DNA from: Crataegus laevigata
Lineage: Eukaryota; Streptophyta; Magnoliopsida; Rosales; Rosaceae
NCBI GenBank assembly: GCA_963580275.1
Contig: OY756944.1
Location: forward strand, 28,585,512-28,649,511
Reading direction: 5' to 3'
Length of the DNA stretch: 64,000 nucleotides
The position numbers were made by a program, and so were the translations under genes. This document shows, piece by piece, positions 23,520-33,065 of the stretch (the stretch's first letter is position 1; the number at the start of each line of letters is the position of its first letter). Under the pieces are notes generated by a model, which saw nothing but the letters and a program-made list of their open reading frames with translations, was not told the DNA's origin and searched no databases.

Positions 23520-23950
23520 TCGAGGCTTACCTAACCATAACCCATGAAGAACTCGCTGGAGGTTCTTGGGGTTTCGTCGAGTTGCGCAGCGACGGGAGAG
23601 AGAGAAAGAGAGAGAGAGACGACGGTGTGTAGAAGGTGATGACGATGCCGTCGACGGAGTACCACGAAGGGTGTGCGTGGGTGCTCTCGGGTGTGGGTCA
23701 AAGGGTGAAAGAGTGAGGGTCTTCGAGAGAGGGATAGTGAGTGCAGAGAAGAAAGAAGGAGAAAGAGGTCACGGGGTGGGGAGAGAGAGATACGTGAGGG
23801 TGCTAGGGTGCTGCCATGTGGCAGCTTGAGAGAATTTGGAAATCAAGATGAATGGTCCAGATTTGGTTAAGATAGGGGACTAAAACGATAATTTCATAAT
23901 TATTTGGGGAACCACGAAAATATATAAAAATTTGGGGTTGGGGTGTTACA
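23520..23950 (-). repeat. Gypsy LTR fragment, related to the LTR at 16132-18502
   Basis: Minus strand starts TGTAACACCCCAACCCC at 23950. Plus-strand content such as TTACCTAACCATAACCCATGAAGAACTCGC (shortened here to its ends TTACCTAACC and GAAGAACTCGC), GTTGCGCAGCGACGGGAGAG and CATGTGGCAGCTTGAGAGAA parallels 18060-18390 of the larger LTR (TTACCTAGCC, GAAGAAACTCGC, TTGCTGCGACGGG, CACGTGGCAGTTTGGGA). Open frames here are LTR artefacts. Confidence 0.6.
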
Positions 23951-24724
23951 GTGTGTCTGTGCGTGTGTGTGTAGAAGTGAGGTGCACTTTGAAGTGTGTG
24001 TGTGTAGAAGTGGGGTGTGTGTGTGTGTTATCCGAGAGAAGAAAAAAAAAATCCAAACCTACTTTCAAAATATCCAGGCTATGTGTTAGTCTGTGTGTGT
24101 TATCTGAGAGAAAAAAAAATGCAATATATAAAGTGTAAAATATTGTACTAATTCATTATATATAATGATTGTGGTGTCTTTAAAATTTTTTCATTAATTA
24201 CTACATATTTTTCACACTCACAATGTTTGCCAGCTCGCTATATAATCAACTTCAATCAGTTAAATCCATCATGCAATGCATTTCCTTTCAATTTTTTGTG
24301 ATAAACTAATAGATAATTGACTAAATAAACATCTTGCAAAGTTTCAATTAAAATTTCCAAGTTTTTCTTACAATTTCCATGGTTTCCATGTAATTTTTAT
24401 CAATATCGATATTTTACCGATATTTCCATCGATATTTCCGTGTTTTCGGACTACCGATATTTCCGATATTACCGATATTTAATACCTTGCATGTGGTACA
24501 ACGAGATCGATTAAAAATCCTATCCAAAATTACAAATAAAATTATTTTTTATTATTTCCTAAAATAAAAAATACTAGTATTTTATTGCCTATTGTTATGA
24601 CTATTCAGTTAGGAGTGAAGATGCAAAAAACAATTATTGTTCATTAAAGAGAGTTAATGTTCACTGGCGGCTTTTCAATAGTGAGTTTTCCTAAAAGGTC
24701 TTTGCAATGCTGAAGTTGCTCTTA

Positions 24725-25314
24725 TTGAAGTTCCTTTCCCGAGCTAGAGCCAACAAAGCCTCCTTTTCGTTTGAAGGAGGCATGAGATGACCCAATCATT
24801 TGAACAAGCCCTTCCTTTTGTAGTAATTTTTGTTATTTTTCGGCACAATCAATAACATTCTTAGTTATACTCCGGTTGTATATTTTCATGCATTTATATC
24901 ACATAAAGAGATTTCATGCATTTATATCGTGTAAATAATATATACAGTCGGTTATAAGACTGATGATCCCATTTGAACTTGCGTTGAATTTAGCTACTTA
25001 CATGATGAATCATGATGAATAGATCATCATCGTTAGATTATGTCATTTGAACTTAGAGTTAAAATTTAGCAAGTTACATGATGAATCATGATGTAGATCA
25101 TCATCGTTTACGTATCAGTAACTAATATTAACAGTTCATGATGAGCCGTCCATTGCATAGGAAGATGAGTCAGCGGGTCATGACAGTACTGACACGTGTC
25201 AAGTTGTGGAACAACCTCACGTAAATTGACCAATAAACCTCATTTCATAACTTTTCCTGTACGAATATCTAACCGAAAGAAACCGAACTCTCTTGCTTTC
25301 GCGCAGCCACGGAA
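24725..25314. promoter_or_regulatory. SKIP1 upstream region with a direct repeat
   Basis: Two imperfect copies of about 60 bases, at 24973-25032 and 25048-25108, share TTACATGATGAATCATGATG and AGATCATCATCGTT. The TGATGAATCATGATG core is itself nearly palindromic. No gene. The CDS starts at 25315. Confidence 0.6.
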
Positions 25315-26593
25315 ATGGAAACAACCAAGAGCGAAGAAACAGTGACTGAGTCCGGCTCGGACTGGGCCGAGTTGACCCTGGAGTGCCTGATCAACATCCT
25401 GGGACGGCTCACCCTGGAGCAACGATGGATTGGGCCGATGCTGGTCTGCAAGCCGTGGCTGCAGGCGTGCAAGGAGCCCTGCCTCAACTCCGCCTTTCAC
25501 CTCGAGCCGCCGTCCGAGTCCGCACGGTGGTGGACCCCGGAGTTCGAGCGGCAGGTCGATTCCATGCTCCGATCTGTCGTCGATTGGAGCGCTGGCTCGC
25601 TGAAACAGATCCGCACCGTGCACTGCTCCAATCAGTCTCTCTCGGTCGTCGCTCAGAGGTATAACAAATCTTTCCATGGCAGAACACGATTTGCGTATAT
25701 GTTTTGAATTAGGAGAATCGGGTTATGCATAATTTTGAATGAGAAAAAGTTGGTTATCGTTGATTCGATGTTTTCGGCATAAAGTTTTGATCTTGATTGT
25801 TGTGTGCTGAGCTCAAGGTTTAGATTTTGAGTTTTTGGTTCGTCAAAATTTGATCTTTGAGGTATGGATTGTGATGGTACTACCTTGAGTTGGTTAATAA
25901 TGTTTTCGGAATCTTCGATTCGAAGTGTTTTTTTTCCTTACATTGCATTTTGAAGCTTCATTTTTCCTTCCGTTTGAATGATGAAGTGAGACATTGTTAG
26001 TGATCGTAATGTAATGTTTTAGGTGCCCGAACCTCGAGGTTCTTTCGATCAAGAGCTGCCCGAATGTGACTGATTCGTCCATGGCTGATATAGCGTTTCG
26101 CTGCCCCATGATCCGGGAACTTGACATCAGCTATTGCCACGAAGTATCTCATGAGTCTCTGGCGTTGATTGGGAGGAACTGCCCAAATCTGAAAATCTTG
26201 AAACGGAATATGATGAATTGGTTACATACATCCGAACACACCGGAATTGTTCCGGATGAGTACTTAAACACTTGGCCTCAGGATGGAAATTCAGAAGCTG
26301 CTGCAATTGGCAAATCTATGCCAAATTTGGAGCACCTTGAACTTCGGTTCTCAAAGGTATCAGCTAAAGGGTTTGCTTTGATATCTGCAGGATGTCCAAA
26401 TCTCGAGTACTTGGATTTGTTTGGGTGTGTGAACTTGACTCGTCGGGATATTGAGAACGCGACCCCCAATTTGAAGAATTTGAAGGAGATTAAAAGCCCA
26501 AACTTTTACATACCACGGTCAGTTTTCCATACAGTGATGTATGGCCGTTGGAGGTTGTATGAGCGATTTCGGACAGATGTTTTCAGAATCTAG
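25315..26593 (+). CDS. SKIP1: F-box protein SKIP1 (SKP1-interacting partner 1)
   Basis: Two exons, 25315-25658 and 26023-26593, join in phase (AG|G, Arg) to give 304 residues. Residues 16-60 form the F-box: SDWAELTLECLINILGRLTL followed by WIGPMLVCKPWLQACKEPCL. The remainder is leucine-rich repeats with CPNLEVLSIKSCPNVTDSSM, IRELDISYCHEVSHESLALI, CPNLKILKRNMMNW, MPNLEHLELRFSKVSAKGFA and CPNLEYLDLFGCVNLTRRDI. The end YGRWRLYERFRTDVFRI matches the SKIP1 subfamily ending. Family knowledge: SKIP1 binds the SKP1-type ASK proteins and acts as the substrate receptor of an SCF ubiquitin ligase in cytosol and nucleus; targets are not established. The neighbourhood with MPS1 and eIFiso4G agrees with the Arabidopsis location as I recall it. 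Confidence 0.95.
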
Positions 26594-27048
26594 TCTGCTA
26601 AGCTCGGAAATAAACCATGTATGACCGTGTCGTGTTGCTCTGATCAATTGTGGGAGAAGTATATTGTATACGCTGGTGTTTGAAGCTCTTTACAATGGTT
26701 CTGTATCTTTTCCACTTCGACAGTTCTACTTATAGAAAACCATGTATTAATGCTTTCTCTTCTTGCTTTCGTTTTACATATGCGAATCATGTTTCTGCTT
26801 TCGTTTAAACATCACACCTCGTCGACCGTAGTTTTTTGTGTGGTATGACAGTTACTGGACGGCATATGCTTTGGCTAAGAACAGGGGAAGAAGGGAAGAA
26901 ATTTATGAAGCAATTCAATAAGTAGATTTTCTAATTTACAATTACATAAGAAGCAGGTTAGAGAAACGGGTTTAACAGCGAAAGTTTCATCGCAAAACTT
27001 CCACATCGATCGCGTCCTAAATAACGTTTGCAAAATTAACTCAAGCCA
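26594..27048. other. 3' flank of SKIP1 and of the secreted protein gene
   Basis: Convergent intergenic space. The part from about 26928 on is the start of the duplicated unit that recurs from about 29022. Confidence 0.5.
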
Positions 27049-27514
27049 TTAGTACAGAGCAAAGATGATCGATCCAACAGCAACATGCCTGAGCACTGCG
27101 AAGAGGAAGAAATTGGGGGGTTTAGCTAGTAAAGGGCTTGCTGCACCCTTGCTGGGATGGGTGCGCCTAAGATCGGAGGCGCCACCGTAGGATGGCTTTG
27201 CTTTCTGGGAAATCCTTAAATGCTGAACTTCATGCATTCTTTGATGGTCTTTTCTGCTTGATTTGTTCATCATATCATATACATCTGCAGAGCTTATTAA
27301 CATGGATAAGATTAGCGAAAAAGAACGTAGGGAGATCGGATATTTTTCTTGATCTGTCGAGAGAATTTTTTAGCTTACCCTTAAGTTTGAGGTGACCATG
27401 CTGCCTCTTCAGAGGTGTATAACCTCCAGTTCTAGGGTTGGAAGTGCTTTCGCATGCAGAAAGAACAACCAGACAGAGAACAAAAAAGGACCATATTAGT
27501 AATTCTGTTCTCAT
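27049..27514 (-). CDS. Small predicted secreted protein with hydrophobic C-terminal tail (copy A)
   Basis: Two exons on the minus strand, 27514-27379 and 27284-27049 (donor G|GTAAGC, acceptor CTCTGCAG), give 123 residues. Residues 1-20 (MRTELLIWSFFVLCLVVLSA) are a clear signal peptide. The mature part is basic and hydrophilic (GGYTPLKRQHGHLKLK, VYDMMNKSSRKDHQRMHEVQ, HLRISQKAKPSYGGASDLRR). Residues 103-123 are hydrophobic (NFFLFAVLRHVAVGSIIFAL), after a small-residue stretch SKGAASP. This layout fits a GPI-anchored or membrane-tethered small protein, or a precursor of a signalling peptide; both are inference. I do not recognise the family. A paralogue with identical exon lengths lies at 29156-29619. 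A TTAAATAG box (27578-27585) lies upstream in both copies. Confidence 0.75.
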
Positions 27515-27577
27515 CTTCCCTCAAATATTAACTGTAATTAATTTTTCAGAGGTGGTTGATGAGGAAGAGGGACACAC

Positions 27578-27585
27578 TTAAATAG
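27578..27585 (-). promoter_or_regulatory. TATA-like box of copy A
   Basis: Minus strand reads CTATTTAAG about 65 bases before the ATG at 27514. The same element at the same distance precedes copy B (29683-29690). Confidence 0.5.
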
Positions 27586-28949
27586 ACTTTTGTTGCTATC
27601 TGTTTGCCTAATTAGCACTAATTAAAAATAAAGATAAAGTTAATTAGGGTTTTCATATGGCTGGTGGACAAAGTACAGATTCTTGTTAATCTGCTGCAGG
27701 CACATGCACATGTGTATGCGTGTGGTTTTGCATTCTTGGTTCGTAATCGTATAGAGAATTTATTCACAATCCATGCTTTAAGCCATACAAGAGGGCAGTA
27801 CTTAGTCATCAATTATAAGTAAACACAAATTGGGCGGGGGATTTGCGATTCGACTGTGGCTGTGGTCGATCGTATTGTGTTCTGACATAACTAGCTCTCA
27901 GTATAGTCGTATGAATATCTCTTTAATGTCGGAAAATATTTAAGTTCAAATTTCTCTCCCAGCGAATCATAAAAGTTCATGCTTCGAAAGTAATTGTGAG
28001 AGAGGTTTGATGAAAAAGAATAAATTAGTTAGAGACTTTTTTTTTTAAGATCGACCAAATCACTTTGGATAGAAGAGAATGTGATGCCTCTATTATCTTT
28101 TTCTTGGAGAGCCTCAAATACAAAGGAATTAATGGCTTTGCTTTGCTTATTAATCAGGGAATATTTTTGTTAGTTACTCTCAAGTAATAGTGATGTTCAC
28201 CACTTTATTTATCATCGTTTTAATTTTCGATGTTTGTTTAGTGAATAGACACAAATTTACAAATTTAAACTTATTCAATGAAATTAAGTAGGGTGGTGAG
28301 CATTACCACCACTTGGAGAGATTTTTCAATGTACCTAGAACACGGGATGGAACACCACATGTCATAATATAATTGGAAGAAAGATTTTTTATTTTTTATA
28401 AGTGTTATCAAATTATTATGACATGTGATGTTCCACCCCTTATTTCGGTTACACTGAAGAATTTTAGTGGCGTGATGAGCAAAAAGTGAAAAGGGCTTCC
28501 TATCCGTCATCATGTTTCTACCAACCACTTATTAATCTCAATAAATTAAGGGAATTGCTATTTCAAAAACTTTATTTTACATTCTAAACTTTTTATAATT
28601 AGAAAAAAAAAAACACTGAAAAGGAGTGTAGAATTCAACTTTTTTGAGTGCTAATAACCGTTTCTTAAATTAATATACATGCCTTTTGCTTTTCTCATCC
28701 AAAATTTGGAATGTCTTCTGAAATTTAAAAAAAAAATCATCCTTTATTTCCGATCCAATATATCCGGAAATCAAATCCTCAACACAAATATATTAATTGT
28801 AAAAGTATTCCAGTATGATACAATAATTTTTTTTCGACGTGCATACGCGGTCCATGACCATCAAAATCAGGAACATGAAGTTTTTATATTCTTTTCTAGA
28901 CAACATACAAATTTATGTGGGGTTGATGATATCAATAGCATATGCATAC

Positions 28950-29022
28950 ATATTGATACATTACAAATGAAGGAATGAACAAAGAATCAAGATTAACACA
29001 GCCGGTAGAATGGCGGCGCAGA
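28950..29022 (-). pseudogene. Remnant of the 3' end of a copy of the protein C gene
   Basis: The stretch at about 28965-29020 matches the last codons and 3' flank of the gene at 31798-32193: its minus strand encodes VCAAILPAVLI against VCVAILPAVLI in the intact gene. Similarity goes on through the 3' flank (28680-28965 versus 31520-31800). On the other side it stops abruptly at about 29022, where the flank of copy B begins. So only the extreme 3' end survives. Confidence 0.65.
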
Positions 29023-29155
29023 CATTCTAATTTACAAATAATAAGAAGCAGGTTTCGGAAACGGATTTAAATGCCGGGTTTAACAGCGAAGGTTTCATGC
29101 AAAACTTCCACATCGACCGCGTCCTAAATCACGTTTGCAAAATTACCTCAAGCGA

Positions 29156-29619
29156 TTAATACAGAGCAAAGATGATCAATCCAACAGCAACATGCCTGAG
29201 CACTGCGGACAGGAAGAAAGTGGGGGGTTTAGCTAGTAGGGAGCTTGCTGCACCCTTGGTGGGACGGGGGCGCCTAAGGTAGGAGGCGCTACCGTAGACT
29301 GGTTTTGCTCTCAGGGAAATCCTTAAATGCTGAACTTCATGCATTCTTTGATGGCTTTTTCTGCTTGATTTGTTCATCATATCATATACATCTGCAAGCG
29401 TATAACATTGATACAATTAGCGAAAAAGAACGTTGGGAGGTCGGATATATTTCTCGATCTGTCGAGAGAACTTGTGAGCTTACCCTTATGCTTAAGGTGG
29501 TCATGCTGCTTCTTCAGAGGTGTATAATCTCCAGTTTTAGGGTTGGAAGTGATTTCACATGCAGAATGAACAACCAGACAGAGCATAAAAAGGGACCATA
29601 TTAGTAATTCTGTTCTCAT
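29156..29619 (-). CDS. Small predicted secreted protein with hydrophobic C-terminal tail (copy B)
   Basis: Two exons, 29619-29484 and 29391-29156, of exactly the same lengths (136 and 236 nt) as copy A, giving 123 residues. Signal peptide MRTELLIWSLFMLCLVVHSA; basic middle with GDYTPLKKQHDHLKHK, VYDMMNKSSRKSHQRMHEVQ and KPVYGSASYLRRPRPTKGAA; hydrophobic tail TFFLSAVLRHVAVGLIIFAL. Substitutions against copy A are spread through the mature region while frame, splice sites and tail are kept, which suggests the pair is under selection. Flanks on both sides are also duplicated, so this is a segmental tandem duplication of about 2.1 kb. Confidence 0.75.
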
Positions 29620-29682
29620 CTTCTCTTAAATATTAACTGTAATTAATTTTTCAAAGGTTGTTGATGAGGAAGAGGGACACAC

Positions 29683-29690
29683 TTAAATAG
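29683..29690 (-). promoter_or_regulatory. TATA-like box of copy B
   Basis: Minus strand reads CTATTTAAG, matching the position and sequence of the box of copy A. Confidence 0.5.
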
Positions 29691-29699
29691 ACTTCTGTT

Positions 29700-30894
29700 G
29701 CTATCTGTTTAAGTGTAATTAGCACTAATTATTAGGCATAAAGATAAAGAGAAAAGCATGGGCGGGGTTACCATCCTACCTCTTTTTTTCCTATTAATCT
29801 AATTGTAGTATGATGCTAATGCTGCATATCAATTTAATACTCTTAAAATTCAAGTATTCTCAATTCAAACTTTTTTTCATTCCAAGCCAGATCTCATTTT
29901 TCTCTCTATCCCTCTTATTGCGGTGCAATCTTCACTTCCCCTCCTTATTCTATCAACTTTTCTAATTAGCTTTAACTTGTAATTTAAACAATTTCTTACT
30001 TACTCTTTATCTCATATTCGGGTTTTTGGAATTTGTACAGTGTTTTTAGTTCTTTTAGGGTCTTTCAATTATGCAGATTACTCCAATCTCACATATTCTG
30101 AGTTCAAATTACCTACATATGTGAAAGACCTCCCTCCACAAACATGAAATCCTTACTTCGTCACCGGTGAAAAGTAAAAAAAAAAAAGAAAAGTTGATTA
30201 AGAATTTCGTGGCCAGTGGATAAAGTAACGATTCTTGTTAATCGGAATAAAATAGATCTACTGCAGGCACATGTATATGTGCGTGCGCGTGGTTTTGCTT
30301 TCTTGGTTCGGAATCGTATCGAGATTTTATTCACAGTGCATGCTTTAAGCCACACAAGGGCAGTACTTGGTCAATTATATATGTAAACACAAATTGGGCT
30401 GGGGAATTTGCGATTCGATGGTAGCCACGATCTATTAAGGTGTGTTTCTGACGTAACTAGCTCTTAATTAGTATAGTTATAGAATCTCTTTTTAATTTCA
30501 GAAGATGTTTAAGTTCAAATCTCACTCTTTGCGAATCATAGAAGATTGTGCTCCGAAAGTTATAGTGAGGAGAGAGGTTTGATGAAAAAGAATAATTAGC
30601 TAGAGACCTTTTCTTAAAGGTCGACCAAATCACTTTGAATGGATAGAAGAGAATGTGATGCCTCTAGTATCCTTTTCTTGGAGAGCCCTCAAAGACGAAG
30701 GAATCAATGGCTTGCTTCTATTTCTATGTCGATGGATGCTTTGTTTATTTATCAAGGAATATTTTTGCTCACTAGCCTCAAGGGATAATGATGCTCACCA
30801 CCTTATTTATCATTATTATATGAGTTTAAATTTCAAGATTTGTGTTGTGAATACATACAAATCTCAAAATTTAAACTCTTTAAATGATAATAAG
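29700..30894. other. Duplicated upstream flank of copy B
   Basis: No gene seen. 30200-30420 and 30520-30740 repeat 27650-27840 and 27960-28150 in the same order. A unique insert of about 450 bases lies at 29755-30180 in this copy. Confidence 0.55.
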
Positions 30895-31480
30895 TAGAGT
30901 GATCCGTTTTACCATCACTCGAGGGTGATGGGCAAAAAGACACCCTATTCATCATGTTTCTAGCTACCACTTAGTAATAAAAGTCAAGGTGGTTCGATGA
31001 AAAGTATTAAGCAATTAACAAAAAGACTTACGTAATTTAATATGGTGGATTAATAATATCGGGGAAAATAACTAGGTTTGAAAATTCAGGTGTGAGCAAA
31101 TGGATGATGAGCAAAAATGCACCATATTCATCGTGCATCTAGCTACCACTTAGTAATGAAAGTCAAGTTGGTTCGAAGAAAAGCATAAAGCAATGAACAA
31201 AAAGAATTAGTTAATTTAATAGTGGATTAATAGCTAGTATCTTATTAAGGGAAAAAAAAAACTAGGTTTGGAAATTTAATTAGGTGGTGAGCATTACCAC
31301 TGCCTGAGGATGGTGAGCAAAAATACATCATATTCATCATGTTTCTAGCTATCACTTAGTGATGAAAGCCAAGGTGATTCGATGAAGAGTATAAAGCAAT
31401 TAACAAAAAGAGTTACTTAATTTAATATGGTGGATTAATAGTACCTTAAAGGAGGAAAGTAACTAGGTTTGGAAATTCAT
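30895..31480. repeat. Three-copy tandem repeat, about 180-200 bp per unit
   Basis: Units begin near 30922, 31102 and 31308 with GGTGATGGGCAAAAA-like words and share TCTAGCTACCACTTAGTAAT and AATTTAATATGGTGGATTAA. A single similar unit is present at 28290-28560 in the left duplicate, so the right one was amplified locally. Confidence 0.75.
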
Positions 31481-31797
31481 TTCTCTTCCATGTCTGCAAA
31501 TCCAGTCTGAATCTCAATAAATGTACATGCCTTTTGCTTTTCACATCCAACATTTGGAAATGCCTTTTGAAATTTTAGAATTTTTCATCCATTAATTCCG
31601 ATCCAATACATCCGAGAATCAAACCCTCAACATAAATATACCAACGGTAGAAGTGCTACAATACGACACAATTTTTTTTACATACGTGCGTCGTACATGA
31701 TCATCAAAATCAGGAACATGAAGTTTCTATATTTTTTTTCTAAGAAACAACATACAAATTTATGTGGGGGTGATGGTATCAATAGCATATACATACA

Positions 31798-32193
31798 TCA
31801 TACATCAAATGGAAAGAATGAACAAAGAACGAAGATTAACACAGCTGGTAGGATGGCGACGCAGACATGATGAGAAATTGAGATAGCAGCAGCAGCAGCA
31901 GATGTCATATTTGCGTGAGACGAATTAGAAATTTTATTATAATATTCCCGGCAACGTTTCTTCCTGAGGGATGTAGCTCCACCCCCACCACCACCAATTA
32001 ACGCACGGCCATGCAACGAAACCACCTCGTTTGTTTGCCTATGATGCTTCTTGCATACAGCTTCCATATAACGGTCGGGATCGCGATCGCGATCATGATC
32101 CTGTTCAGCCAAAGCTCTCTGAGTATGATCGTCACGCGTGGCAACGAAGAGGATTACAAACAAAAAAAATATGCGTCGAAACGACCTCATCAT
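31798..32193 (-). CDS. Small predicted secreted protein with Gly run and hydrophobic C-terminus (protein C)
   Basis: Single-exon open frame of 131 residues on the minus strand. MMRSFRRIFFLFVILFVATR is a signal peptide or anchor. The middle has an acidic/basic run HDRDRDPDRY, a KKHHRQ cluster and six glycines followed by ATSLRKKRCREYYNKI. Then come NSSHAN (an N-glycosylation site), an alanine run and a hydrophobic tail HHVCVAILPAVLIFVLCSFF. The overall plan (signal, basic middle, small residues, hydrophobic tail) is that of copies A and B, but the sequences are not alignable over their length. A GPI-anchor signal is plausible, not shown. The family was not recognised. A remnant of a second copy lies at 28950-29022. 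Confidence 0.65.
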   Translation of the reverse strand: MMRSFRRIFFLFVILFVATRDDHTQRALAEQDHDRDRDPDRYMEAVCKKHHRQTNEVVSLHGRALIGGGGGGATSLRKKRCREYYNKISNSSHANMTSAAAAAISISHHVCVAILPAVLIFVLCSFFPFDV

Positions 32194-33065
32194 ATTTTTC
32201 TCTCTGAAAACCCTAATTCCTTCCGGAGAAAATTAGGGTCTGCACACCTCCTGGGGATAATTTAATTATTAGAGATGATATGGTTTGAGGAGTAACGGTT
32301 ACGTGCATGGTTTTGTTTCTCCCTTCCCTGCGTAGCCCACGATAATGTTCATGCAAATGGAGGTGGTAGGAAAATAGGATTGTAGGGAGACTGTAACGAA
32401 TTTACATTAGCCAAACAAAATTGGAATTAGGCTTCTAAAAAGTGTATATAAAAAAAAGGGTTTTTGAACTTTAATCCTTCAAGAAGATTAAAATTTAAAA
32501 AAAAATTTAGTGTTAAATTAAATATTGATTTTAGTCCCTAATGTATTATTAATTTAAAATAGTTAATGTGCATTTTATTTAATGTCTCCCATTAAATATT
32601 TAAATTTATTAATACACAAATTTTAATTTATTTTTTTACCAAAAATGATTTTTTTAATTTATTAATTTTATTTAACATTCTTCAAACTTGAAGACTCAAT
32701 GAATGTACCTAAATATTAGTACCGAAATGTGTGTACCGAAATATATTATATTGAACTAATATATTTAAATGTTAGTACTGAAATGTATGTACCTAAATAT
32801 ATACACCGATATGTATTAATATTAAATTAATGTACCTATATGTGTGTATTGAAATGTATGCACCGAAATGTATTATATTGAATTAATATACCTAAATGTT
32901 TGTATCAAAATGTATGTACCGAAATGTGTGTACCTAAATGTATGCACCGAAATGTATTATAATGAATTTAATATACCTAAATGAAGAAGATAAAGTACAT
33001 CGAAATATATTGTATAACAAAAATTAGTTTATCTAAATGTTAACAACAAAATATATTACGATAAA
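32194..33065. other. AT-rich intergenic DNA with degenerate tandem repeat
   Basis: No gene. At 32700-33000 a word of the type AAATGTATGTACCGAAATGT recurs many times with drift, alternating with ATTATATTGAATTAATATAC, so that a higher-order unit of roughly 70-110 bases can be seen. Confidence 0.6.
32700..33000. repeat. Degenerate minisatellite (AAATGTATGTACCG type)
   Basis: Repeated ACCGAAATGTAT / ACCTAAATGTTT words read directly. Confidence 0.75.

Larger units (their letters stand above)
22875..24490. mobile_element. Nested insertion with CGATATT-rich ends, flanked by ATGTGGT
   Basis: The host element is interrupted between two copies of ATGTGGT (22868-22874 and 24491-24497), a likely 7-bp target duplication. 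Both ends of the insert consist of repeated GATATT/AATATC words (22890-23040: CCGATAATATCGGCGATATA; 24400-24482: CGATATTTCCATCGATATTT). Its middle holds a gypsy LTR fragment. Superfamily not determined. Confidence 0.55.
21845..24721. mobile_element. Non-autonomous Harbinger-type DNA transposon with nested insertions
   Basis: Left end GAGCAACTCCACCGGAGG at 21845 and right end ...GCTGAAGTTGCTC at 24721 are inverted (GAGCAACT), and both are flanked by TTA (21842-21844 and 24722-24724), the target duplication expected of PIF/Harbinger elements. Its right-hand 200 bases (24510-24721) closely match those of the element at 38399-41506, which carries transposase remains. No transposase is seen here. 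It has been enlarged by the insertion at 22875-24490. Confidence 0.8.

Noticed and set aside
23115..23632. Several overlapping Arg/Glu/Gly-rich frames
   Set aside because: Inside the nested insert and its LTR fragment and GA-rich repeats; three frames are open at once, as in low-complexity DNA.
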